In this document: one piece after another, positions 39,158 through 45,665 of the stretch
How the letters are laid out: each line of letters begins with the position of its first letter
Numbering within the stretch: position 1 is the first letter of the stretch
Assembly: GCA_050184225.1 (NCBI GenBank)
Contig: JBFXAN010000039.1
Coordinates: 1-45,665 of the forward strand
DNA length: 45,665 nt
Direction: 5' to 3'
From: JBFXAN01 sp050184225
GTDB taxonomy: Bacteria > Chloroflexota > Dehalococcoidia > CAUJGQ01
The notes under the pieces: model-generated
Databases searched by the model: none
What the model was told of the DNA's origin: nothing
The model's input: the letters and a program-made list of their open reading frames with translations, nothing else
Translations under genes and position numbers: made by a program

Positions 39158-40591
39158 CTATCCGGCGATCTTCTGCTGGCGGTCGCGCCAGTCAACCAGT
39201 CGGGCGAGCGCCCGGGCGGCACGGTCGATACCGGGAAAGAGGGCGATGCCTTCGCGGGCACAGGCCTCGACGAAGGCGGCAGTCTGCTCTGTGCCCGGAC
39301 CGGTCAGCGACGGCCGCACGGCCACCACCAGTGGCTTGCTGATCGCCTCGCGCCCCTGCACCAGGCTGCGGATCAGGTTGTCCACGTGGGTGTCATCGCG
39401 CCGACCCCAGCCGAAATTGGTGTGAAAGAGCACCGCGTGAATGCTGTCCGGCTGCGCCGCCAGTTGCAGCGTTGTGGCGAACTGCTCCGGCTGGAACATC
39501 GACATCAGGTCGAGCGGATTGCGGATGCTGGTACCCGCCACGGGGGTGAAGCGACGCAGACCCTCCTGCACCTCCGCCGGTAGCGGCGGCACTTCCAGGC
39601 CGGCGGCGTCGATCATGTCGGCGGCCAGCACGCTGGTGCCGCCGCCCGCGCCGACCACGGCCACGCCCCGGCCGGCCGGCGGTGTCAGGAAGCGAAAGGC
39701 GACGGCCAGGTCGACCAGTTCTTCGAGCGACTCGACCCGCAGCGCGCCCATCTGCCGGCAGAGGGCATCGAACACCTGCAAGGAGCCGGCAAGGCTGCCG
39801 GTATGCGAGGCGGCGGCCCGCGCGCCGGCGCTCGTCCGGCCGCCCTTGAGGATTACGACCGGCTTGTTCCGTGCCGCCTGCCGCAGCACCTCGACGAAAC
39901 GGCGGCCGCTGCGCACCCCTTCGATATAGGCGAAGATTGCCGTGGTCGCCGGGTCGGCGGCGGCGTGCGCCAGCAGGTCGGACTCGTTCAGGTCGGCGGC
40001 GTTGCCGTAGGAGACGACGGTGGAGAAGCGCACGCCGCGCTCGCTCGCCTGGCGGACGAAATCATTGGCGTTGGCGCCGCTCTGCGACACCAGCGCCGTC
40101 CCGCCCGGTTCCAGCGGCGCCCCCTGCATGAAGGAGAGGCGGGCCGTCGGGACATACAGGCCCATGCAGTTCGGCCCCAGCACGCGGATGCCCGCCTCGC
40201 GCAGCCGCGTCATCACCTGCTGCTCGAGCTGCGAACGCTCGTCGTCGCCCGTCTCACTGAAGCCGGCCGTGAAGAAATGGATCAGGCGCACGCCTTTGGC
40301 GATCGCATCCTCGACCAGTTGCGGCACCGCCGGCGCCGGCACGCTCGAGATCAGGTAGTCAACCGGGCCGGGTATGTCGCGGAGCGAGGGATAACAGGGC
40401 AGACCGGCGATCTCCTGCGCCTTCGGGTTGACCGGGTAGAGGGGGCCGTCGAAGCCCATCTCCCGGATCGATTCGAGAAAATTGCCGCCGCCGCCGGGCG
40501 CGCCGCGATTCTGCGTGCCGGAGGAGATCCCGGCGATGGCGACGCTGCGCGGGTGAAAGAGGTCGTCCAGACGGGCGAACGGCTCGGACAT
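39158..40591 (-). CDS. Acyl-CoA synthetase (ADP-forming) alpha-like, no ATP-grasp domain
   Basis: The 477-residue product has a CoA-binding Rossmann domain (LDDLFHPRSVAIAGISSG, GPLYPVNPKAQEIAGLPCYPSL). Succinyl-CoA ligase-like domains follow (VRLIHFFTAGFSETGDDE, VLGPNCMGLYVP, ALVSQSGANANDFV). The segment with the presumed phosphohistidine is AAASHTGSLAGS. The ATP-grasp beta domain is absent and no beta gene is adjacent, so it needs a partner encoded elsewhere or has another role. ATG 40591 has AAGGAG ten bases upstream; ATG 40600 is too close to that site. It ends just beyond the dioxygenase remnant. Confidence 0.87.
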   Translation of the reverse strand: MSEPFARLDDLFHPRSVAIAGISSGTQNRGAPGGGGNFLESIREMGFDGPLYPVNPKAQEIAGLPCYPSLRDIPGPVDYLISSVPAPAVPQLVEDAIAKGVRLIHFFTAGFSETGDDERSQLEQQVMTRLREAGIRVLGPNCMGLYVPTARLSFMQGAPLEPGGTALVSQSGANANDFVRQASERGVRFSTVVSYGNAADLNESDLLAHAAADPATTAIFAYIEGVRSGRRFVEVLRQAARNKPVVILKGGRTSAGARAAASHTGSLAGSLQVFDALCRQMGALRVESLEELVDLAVAFRFLTPPAGRGVAVVGAGGGTSVLAADMIDAAGLEVPPLPAEVQEGLRRFTPVAGTSIRNPLDLMSMFQPEQFATTLQLAAQPDSIHAVLFHTNFGWGRRDDTHVDNLIRSLVQGREAISKPLVVAVRPSLTGPGTEQTAAFVEACAREGIALFPGIDRAARALARLVDWRDRQQKIAG

Positions 40592-41036
40592 CGGTGACAT
40601 GCTCCTTGGCACGGCGGGACAGGGCCGGACGCCACACCGGCGGCTTCCAGGGTGGGAGGCCGTCCGGGCCGAAGGATCAGCTCCCGTGTCCGCGTCAGGG
40701 AAGGGTGGGTAACCGTCCGGTTCCGGCACTGTCAGAGGCGCGTGCTGATCAGATGCTTCGGCGATCATAGCATCGCCGGCCGCATGACGCTCGATGGCGG
40801 CCCGACCTTCATCGCTCCGGTGCGCATGGCCGACGCGCGACCTGAGGGTTCGGCGCTGGCGCTGACGCCGGCCGCCCTCACAAGACCATGCGAGGCCGTA
40901 GGATTGTCCCGCATACGATGGAACGTCGAGATTGCTCATCGACTGCTGCATCGGTTCGTGAACTGCTGATCGCGCCGCCCTGGGAGCGCGAGGTGGCGCG
41001 ATCGATCGACGGCATCGGGGCGCTTCTGATGAAGCG
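40592..41036. other. Intergenic stretch without a supported gene
   Basis: This 445-base gap between two minus-strand genes has only low-quality reading frames. Its one clear structure is the hairpin at 40968-41003 near the end of the LLM oxidoreductase gene. Confidence 0.6.
40968..41003. repeat. Hairpin containing a 20-base dispersed repeat core
   Basis: GATCGCGCC (40968-40976) and GGCGCGATC (40995-41003) form a 9-pair stem. The bases 40971-40990 are identical to 16063-16082, where they sit inside a different inverted repeat. It lies downstream of the LLM oxidoreductase gene (minus strand) and may also act as a terminator, although there is no T-run. Confidence 0.7.
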
Positions 41037-41876
41037 TCATGCCCTGGCGATCACCTCGGCAATCTGGTCGAGGGCGGGGATCACGCGGTCCGGTCCTGCC
41101 GAGGGCAGGCCGTAGGTGAGCCGGTCCACGCCCAGCTGCCGGTAGCGGTCGATCGTGGCCGGGTCGAGGGGGGTGCCGGTGAGGGTGATCGGGATCGGAC
41201 CGCGGCCGGCGTCGGCGGCCAATCGGTTCAACTCGGCCATCTTCTCGACGACGGGAATCTCGGCGCGTCCACCGATCGGCATCCAGCCGTCGCCGTATTC
41301 CGCCACCCGCTGGAGGGTGTGCGGTCCGTTGCCGCCGACGAGGATCGGCGGGTGCGGCTTTTGCACGGGCTTCGGCCAGGACCAGATCGGGTCGAAATCG
41401 ACGTGGCGGCCGTGATACTCGGCCTCGTCCTGCGTCCAGATCTGCTTCATCGCGAGGATACGCTCCTGCAGGATGCGCCAGCGTTTGGCCGGGTCGGTGC
41501 CGTGGTTCTCCATCTCTTCGAGGTTCCAGCCGCCGCCGATGCCAAACAGGAAGCGGCCGTTCGAGATGTGGTCGACGCTGGCGACCTCCTTCGCCAGGGT
41601 GATCGGATCGCGCTCGATCACGAGACAGACACCAGTGCCGAGTTTGATCTGGGAGGTGACCGCCGCGGCGGCGCCGATCGCGACAAAGGGGTCGAGGCTG
41701 TGCCAGTACATCTCCGGCAGATTCGGGCCACCACCCCACGGTGACCTGCGGCTGGCGGGAATGTGGGTGTGCTCGGGAAAGAACAGGGATTCGAAGCCGC
41801 GCGCTTCCGCCGCCTTCGCGACATCGGACGGGCTGATCGAGAAGTCGGTGACAAAGATCGAGACGCCGAATTTCAT
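41037..41876 (-). CDS. LLM-class (F420-dependent) flavin oxidoreductase
   Basis: The 279-residue luciferase-like TIM-barrel protein has FGVSIFVTDFSISPSDVAKAAEARGFESLFFPEHTHIP at its start. It then has SQIKLGTGVCLVIERDPITLAKEVASVDHISNGRFLFGIGGGWN and PILVGGNGPHTLQRVAEYGDGWMP. This pattern fits the F420-dependent LLM subgroup rather than FMN-dependent bacterial luciferases. The substrate is unknown. It would be a hydride-transfer or oxygenation step in secondary-compound metabolism. It appears to be transcribed alone on the minus strand. Confidence 0.92.
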   Translation of the reverse strand: MKFGVSIFVTDFSISPSDVAKAAEARGFESLFFPEHTHIPASRRSPWGGGPNLPEMYWHSLDPFVAIGAAAAVTSQIKLGTGVCLVIERDPITLAKEVASVDHISNGRFLFGIGGGWNLEEMENHGTDPAKRWRILQERILAMKQIWTQDEAEYHGRHVDFDPIWSWPKPVQKPHPPILVGGNGPHTLQRVAEYGDGWMPIGGRAEIPVVEKMAELNRLAADAGRGPIPITLTGTPLDPATIDRYRQLGVDRLTYGLPSAGPDRVIPALDQIAEVIARA

Positions 41877-42094
41877 GCTGATTCCTCATTGTTCGCGGGG
41901 ATCGAGCGGGATCGCACCCTCGGTGAACCGCTTGCGTGCGCCCATCATACCCGCCGGATCGATTGTGATGCTGCCGCCATCCTCCTTGAAGGTTTCAACA
42001 CCGCTACCGCGCAGCTAGCCGGCCCGACCGCGGCGGCTGAAGCGCCGGCATCCCCCGGATGTATCTTAGGGAGCACTGCCGTACACTGCGGGGC

Positions 42095-42487
42095 ATGGCA
42101 GCACGTCAGCGTATCTCCTCAGGCTCACCCTTCGAACCGACGATCGGGTTCAGTCGCGCCGTCCGCGCCGGCGACCGCGTGGTTGTGGCCGGCACGGCGC
42201 CGGTCTGGCCGGATGGGTCATGCGATCCGGATGCGGAAGTGCAGGCCCGCCGCTGCTTCGAGATCATCCTCACGGCGCTCGAGGAAGCCGGGGCCGAGGC
42301 GCGTCATGTGGTGCGGACCCGCATGTTTCTGACCGATGCGGCGGACGCCGAAGCGGTCGGGCGTGCCCACGGCGCGATCTTCGGCGATGTCCGGCCGGTT
42401 GCGACGATGGTCGTCATCGCCGCCCTGCTCGACCCACGATGGAAGGTTGAGATCGAGGCGGAAGCGATCGTCGATCAGGAGCCCTAA
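42095..42487 (+). CDS. RidA-family (YjgF/YER057c) protein without the catalytic Arg
   Basis: The 130-residue trimeric Rid-fold protein has SRAVRAGDRVVVAGTAPVW, EVQARRCFEIILTALEEAGA, VRTRMFLTDAADAEAVGRAHG and VEIEAEAIV. The enamine/imine deaminase RidA uses an Arg in the RPARS-type segment. Here it reads RPVATM, so that Arg is replaced by Ala. It therefore probably belongs to a Rid subgroup with another, unknown activity. The start is ATG 42095, which gives the family-typical N-terminus, though the ribosome binding site is weak. The DinB-like gene follows 21 bases downstream. Confidence 0.87.
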   Translation: MAARQRISSGSPFEPTIGFSRAVRAGDRVVVAGTAPVWPDGSCDPDAEVQARRCFEIILTALEEAGAEARHVVRTRMFLTDAADAEAVGRAHGAIFGDVRPVATMVVIAALLDPRWKVEIEAEAIVDQEP

Positions 42488-42508
42488 CCGGCAGCATGGG
42501 GGTGGGCC

Positions 42509-43009
42509 GTGACGGAGGATCACAGGCAGGCGCCGCTCCAGCATGGCGTCCCCGACCGTGAGGCGATCCGTCGGGAATTGGAGCAGGCGAAGCAGGACTT
42601 TCACGCGCTGCTGAACTCGCTCGACCCGTCTGATTGGGAGCGGTCGAGCGGCACTCGCGGCTGGACCGTGCGACAGTCGATGTGGCACCTGGCCTCGGAA
42701 GTGGGTTTGACGGCGGGTAGCGTGGCGATGGCCAAGCAGGGCCGGAACTACAGCCCGCCCGGTTGGCTGAGCAGGCGGATCAACGCCTTTACGACCGGGC
42801 GCGGCGCCCGCCATGCGACGGTCGAGTCGGTCGCTGAACAGTATGATTACGGTCACGAGAAGCTGATCGCCGCGCTGGACGAGGTTGAGCCGGAGGATTG
42901 GGAGAAAGGCTCCCGCATCTTCGGTGAGTACACCACCGTCGAAGGACACTTCCATGCGGTGGCGCGACGCTTCGCCGAATACAGCGCCGCCATCAAGAAG
43001 ACACGATGA
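42509..43009 (+). CDS. DinB-like / maleylpyruvate isomerase-type four-helix protein
   Basis: The 166-residue product looks like a DinB/YfiT-type four-helix bundle: ELEQAKQDFHALLNSLDPSDWERSSGTRGWTVRQSMWHLASEVGL at the first helices, with His in SMWHLA, and VEGHFHAVARRFAEY with His residues at the C-terminus. Such proteins often bind a divalent metal through three His and include thiol-dependent S-transferases. No specific substrate can be named. GTG 42509 has GGGGGTGGG upstream. It is probably co-transcribed with the preceding RidA-family gene. Confidence 0.77.
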   Translation: MTEDHRQAPLQHGVPDREAIRRELEQAKQDFHALLNSLDPSDWERSSGTRGWTVRQSMWHLASEVGLTAGSVAMAKQGRNYSPPGWLSRRINAFTTGRGARHATVESVAEQYDYGHEKLIAALDEVEPEDWEKGSRIFGEYTTVEGHFHAVARRFAEYSAAIKKTR

Positions 43010-43123
43010 GATCTCTTGTCACCTGCCTTTCCACTGCGGATGATCGATACACCGAAGCGCTTGACTGCACTAACCAACGCCTGCTGCCGTTCAACCTTGA
43101 ATGAAACAGCGATCACAGAAAAC

Positions 43124-43200
43124 TTGTCATCCTGAGCAGAGCGAAGGATCTCGGACGCAAGTCAAACTGTCGAGATCCTTCGCTCCGCTCAGGATGACAA
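43124..43200. repeat. Long inverted repeat (30-base arms)
   Basis: Arms 43124-43153 and 43171-43200 are reverse complements with a single mismatch, which would be a G-T pair in RNA. The loop is 17 bases. The arm begins TTGTCATCCTGAGC and continues AGCGAAGGATCTCG. This is a palindromic element seen widely in bacterial genomes as a dispersed repeat. It sits 26 bases before a GIY-YIG nuclease gene. Confidence 0.92.
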
Positions 43201-43226
43201 ACTGACGGTGACGGGAGTTCCGGCGG

Positions 43227-43571
43227 ATGCGGAGCTACTACGTGTACATCCTTGCGAGCCGAACGCGAGTACTGTACGTGGGAGTGACAAACGACCTTCA
43301 ACGCCGCGTCTACCAGCACCGGACTAGTACAGCGTCACAGTTTACGGCGAGGTATCGCGTGACCATGCTTGTCCATTGTGAGGAGCCTACGAATATCCGC
43401 GACGCCATATCAAGAGAGAAGCAGATCAAGGGTTGGGCCCGTGCAAAGAAGGTCGCGCTCATTGAGGCTGACAATCCACAATGGGTTGATCTCGCTAAAG
43501 ACTGGTTCAACGAAGACCGTAAACAACGTTCTCCGAGTCTGTCATCACAGCCACCCAGATCGCTGGCTTGA
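43227..43571 (+). CDS. GIY-YIG endonuclease-domain protein
   Basis: The 114-residue single-domain nuclease belongs to the UPF0213-like group. The signature starts YYVYILASRTRVLYVGVTNDLQRRVYQH (here YVY and YVG in place of GIY and YIG). Later are the basic and acidic residues of ARYRVTMLVHCEE and ISREKQIKGWARAKKVALIE, where the Glu would bind metal. Length is typical of the small stand-alone proteins plus a polar tail. GACGGGAG lies upstream of ATG 43227. The long inverted repeat immediately upstream suggests the pair may move or spread together. Confidence 0.9.
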   Translation: MRSYYVYILASRTRVLYVGVTNDLQRRVYQHRTSTASQFTARYRVTMLVHCEEPTNIRDAISREKQIKGWARAKKVALIEADNPQWVDLAKDWFNEDRKQRSPSLSSQPPRSLA

Positions 43572-43708
43572 GAGCGCAGACGCGAATCTTTTCTTGAGAA
43601 CGTTCTTGGGCTGTTCGCCGACGCGCGACATTGGCAAGCGATTGAAGAGTAGAAGCGGTGCGTGGGCTAAGAATATCTCAGTCCCACGCACCACGTGCAT
43701 CGCCCTCG

Positions 43709-45304
43709 TTACATCACGCCTTCGCCGTGCTTGTGCAGCCAGTATTCGAGGCTGTCTGCCAGGGCGAGCCATGACGCTTCGATCACGTCCGTGCTACTGC
43801 CGACTGTCCGCCAGATGTTGACGCCGTCGGTAGACTCGATCAGCACGCGGACGGAGGCGGATGTCCCACCGGCGCCGTCGAGAATGCGGACCTTGTAGTC
43901 TGACAGCTTGACGGCGGCGAGGCTCGGATAGAACTCGAGCAGGGCCTTGCGGACGGCGGCGTCGAGCGCGTTGACAGGACCGTTGCCCTCACCGGCGGTG
44001 TGCATCACCGAGTCGCCGACGCGCAGCTTCACCACCGCCTCGCCCATCATGTCGCTGTGCGTGTCGCCGTTCTTGGTATGCCGGCGTCGTTCGACGATCA
44101 TGAAGTCTTCCAGCTCGAAGGGTGCCCGGTACTCCGGCTGACTGCGCCGGACGAGCAGTTCGAAGGAGGCCTCGGCGCCGTCGTACTGGTAGCCGCGCGA
44201 CTCCATCAGCTTGACCTTCTCGACCAAGTGGCGCGTCTCCTCGCTGGACAGGGGGATATCGACGCCTTGTTCCTGCATCTTGGCGATGATATTGCGCTGG
44301 CCGGAGAGGTCAGAGACGAGCACGCGCTTGGTATTGCCGACGAGAGCCGGATCGACGTGCTGGTAGGCCCGCTCGTTCTTGACGATGCCGGCGACGTGAT
44401 AGCCCGCCTTATGGGCAAAGGCGCTGATGCCGACGAAGGGCGCCTGCGCGTTCGGGTTGAGGTTGGCAAGCTCGCTGACGAAGTGCGAGATCTCGGTCAG
44501 GCGGGAGAGTTGATCGTCGGAGACGACATCAATACCGAGCTTGAGCTTGAGATTGGCGATCACGGTGATCATGTTGGCGTTGCCGCAACGCTCGCCGTAG
44601 CCGTTGATGCAGGCTTGTACCTGACTCGCACCGGCATCGACGGCGGCGAGGGTATTCGCCACCCCCAGCCCGGCGTCGTCGTGGACGTGGATGCCAAATG
44701 GTGCGTCGCCGATCGCCTCCTTCACTCGCTTGATCGCGCGAAGGAGGTCGCTGGTCATCATGCCGCCGTTCGTGTCACAGAGGACGACGCCGTCGGCGCC
44801 GGCGTTCAGAGCTGACTTGAGGCACTGGAGGCTATAGTCCGCGTCTTCGAGAAAGCCGTCGAAGAAGTGCTCGGCGTCAAAAAAGACGGTCTTGCTCTGC
44901 TCCTTCATGTAGCGGATCGAGTCGCGGATCATCGCCAGGTTCTCCTCCGGCGATGTCTCGATGATCTCCCGTACCTGAAAGGCGGAGGACTTGCCGACGA
45001 AGGTCACGGCCGGGGTCTGGGCATCGAGCAGCGAGCGAATATTAGGGTCGCTCTCGACATGCAGGCCGGCCCGCCGCGTGCCGCCGAAGGCGACGAGCTG
45101 CGCGTTCTTGAGGTTGAGATGACGAGCGCGGACGAAGAACTCGGCATCACGAACGTTCGAGCCAGGAAAACCGCCCTCGATGAATTGCACGCCAAGCTCG
45201 TCGAGCTTCTGCGCGACCTGAAGCTTATCTTCAACCGAGAGCGACATGCCTTCCATCTGCATGCCGTCCCGCAGTGTCGTGTCATAGAGTTGTACGCGGG
45301 TCAT
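43709..45304 (-). CDS. cimA: (R)-citramalate synthase
   Basis: The 531-residue product condenses acetyl-CoA with pyruvate to citramalate, the first step of the threonine-independent route to isoleucine. The HMGL-like TIM barrel has LYDTTLRDGMQMEGMSLSVEDKL, QFIEGGFPGSN, VVLCDTNGGMMTSDL and GIHVHDDAGLGVANTLAA with the HxH metal site. It also has INGYGERCGNANM. A communication domain and a C-terminal LeuA-type regulatory domain follow (VGDSVMHTAGEGNGPVNALDAAVRKAL), which would allow feedback by isoleucine. The length and the long TIM-barrel insert favour CimA over isopropylmalate synthase. A GC-rich inverted repeat lies directly upstream of its ribosome binding site. Confidence 0.94.
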   Translation of the reverse strand: MTRVQLYDTTLRDGMQMEGMSLSVEDKLQVAQKLDELGVQFIEGGFPGSNVRDAEFFVRARHLNLKNAQLVAFGGTRRAGLHVESDPNIRSLLDAQTPAVTFVGKSSAFQVREIIETSPEENLAMIRDSIRYMKEQSKTVFFDAEHFFDGFLEDADYSLQCLKSALNAGADGVVLCDTNGGMMTSDLLRAIKRVKEAIGDAPFGIHVHDDAGLGVANTLAAVDAGASQVQACINGYGERCGNANMITVIANLKLKLGIDVVSDDQLSRLTEISHFVSELANLNPNAQAPFVGISAFAHKAGYHVAGIVKNERAYQHVDPALVGNTKRVLVSDLSGQRNIIAKMQEQGVDIPLSSEETRHLVEKVKLMESRGYQYDGAEASFELLVRRSQPEYRAPFELEDFMIVERRRHTKNGDTHSDMMGEAVVKLRVGDSVMHTAGEGNGPVNALDAAVRKALLEFYPSLAAVKLSDYKVRILDGAGGTSASVRVLIESTDGVNIWRTVGSSTDVIEASWLALADSLEYWLHKHGEGVM

Positions 45305-45321
45305 GAGCGGTCCTTTGCTAA

Positions 45322-45377
45322 ACCCCTCCCCCGGCCCCTCTCCGCGCGTCAGCGGGGGGAGGGGCCGGGGGAGGGGT
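45322..45377. repeat. GC-rich inverted repeat in the cimA leader
   Basis: Arms 45322-45340 and 45359-45377 (ACCCCTCCCCCGGCCCCTC and its exact complement) flank an 18-base loop. On the minus strand this very stable stem ends about 17 bases before the cimA start codon, just ahead of the AAAGGA ribosome binding site. It may be a dispersed repeat that landed here or may affect expression of cimA. Confidence 0.88.
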
Positions 45378-45665
45378 CGTCATATACGTCGATTGAAGCA
45401 ACCAATGACGATCGTAATCGCGTCCGCCGGGTCCGAATGGCGGACCGCGGCGGATGTAATCACCTCATTGAGATACGGATACCTAACCCCCCGGCCCCCT
45501 TCCCTCGCAGGGAAGGGGGAGTCCTGGGTCAGCGATGGTTGTACAAGGGTCGTCGGTGTTCCCAGACGAGATACTGGCAAACCACGGTAAACGATTACTC
45601 CCCCATCCCAGCGAGGGAAGGGGGCCGGGGGGTTAGGTAATCTCCGGCTCAAGCACCAACCCCCC
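45378..45665. other. Repeat-rich non-coding right end
   Basis: Apart from the inverted-repeat element at 45481-45638 no gene is supported in the last 288 bases. Reading frames on both strands encode low-complexity Pro/Arg/Gly sequence created by the repeat. The final bases (CACCAACCCCCC) may begin another copy. Confidence 0.6.
45481..45638. mobile_element. MITE-like element with 28-base terminal inverted repeats
   Basis: Perfect 28-base arms at 45481-45508 and 45611-45638 (beginning ACCTAACCCCCCGG) enclose a 102-base centre with no gene. The total of 158 bases, long exact termini and lack of coding capacity are those of a non-autonomous mobile or dispersed repeat. Further partial palindromes (GGGAAGGGGGAG) lie inside. 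No clear target-site duplication was found beside it. Confidence 0.7.

Noticed and set aside
40652..40969. Plus-strand frame of 105 residues in the gap before the LLM gene
   Set aside because: Arg-rich low-quality sequence without start signals; typical of spurious frames in GC-rich DNA.
43369..43821. Plus-strand frame of 150 residues after the GIY-YIG start
   Set aside because: Overlaps the nuclease gene in another frame and the end of cimA on the opposite strand.
45303..45652. Short frames on both strands at the right end
   Set aside because: They translate the inverted repeats into Pro/Arg/Gly-rich peptides (NPPAPFPRREGG type), a known annotation artefact of such repeats.
1..45665. CRISPR array
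   Set aside because: No series of regularly spaced direct repeats was found; the repeats present are inverted or dispersed.

Overview
The window is high-GC bacterial DNA whose genes are mostly packed into operons. The gene mix (acyl-CoA dehydrogenases, CaiB-type CoA-transferases, an F420-type LLM oxidoreductase, a UGSC selenoprotein) and the GC-rich inverted repeats near the right end fit a Chloroflexota (Thermomicrobia-like) bacterium. An actinobacterium cannot be excluded, because no 16S or other marker gene is present.

Positions 1-13755 are the right-hand part of an integrative conjugative element (ICE). A possible transposase end (1-105) is followed by a plus-strand type IV secretion operon: TrbL/VirB6-like channel protein, lytic transglycosylase-NlpC/P60 hydrolase, VirB8-like protein, VirB2/TrbC-like pilin, PrgI/VirB3-like protein, a TraC-like protein, VirB4 ATPase, DnaG-type primase, VirD4-like coupling ATPase and a replication-relaxation protein. 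After a 0.7 kb gap comes a large serine recombinase. Its reading frame runs antisense into a tRNA-Asp(GTC) gene (13756-13829, minus), which marks the right end of the element. The left end lies outside the window. No classical relaxase is visible.

Positions 13830-22320 are chromosomal: msrB, a small hypothetical gene, an acyl-CoA dehydrogenase-family flavoenzyme, a LacI-type regulator, and a minus-strand operon of a thioredoxin-fold fusion protein, a UGSC selenoprotein, DUF1800 and DUF1501. The selenoprotein has an in-frame TGA inside its UGSC motif, and a SECIS-like hairpin follows directly. Positions 22320-23950 are an accessory patch: a decayed gene fragment, a Phd/PIN toxin-antitoxin pair and a truncated second PIN gene.

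Positions 38403-23989 (minus) look like one large catabolic unit. A LacI regulator with two candidate operators is followed by a lipoprotein solute-binding protein, two ABC permeases (no ATPase genes), two CoA-transferases, a nitronate monooxygenase-like enzyme, two acyl-CoA dehydrogenases, an NAD-dependent epimerase-like protein, an amidohydrolase-fold protein, an enoyl-CoA hydratase and an SDR. This suggests import, CoA activation and beta-oxidation-like breakdown of an unidentified substrate. Two enzymes in it lack family-typical catalytic residues.

Upstream (38502-39146) are two decayed divergent genes, a second solute-binding protein and an extradiol dioxygenase, which both lost their 5' halves at one junction. 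The rest holds a CoA-ligase alpha-like protein, an LLM oxidoreductase, a RidA-family protein, a DinB-like protein, a GIY-YIG nuclease next to a long inverted repeat, citramalate synthase, and MITE-like repeats at the right end.
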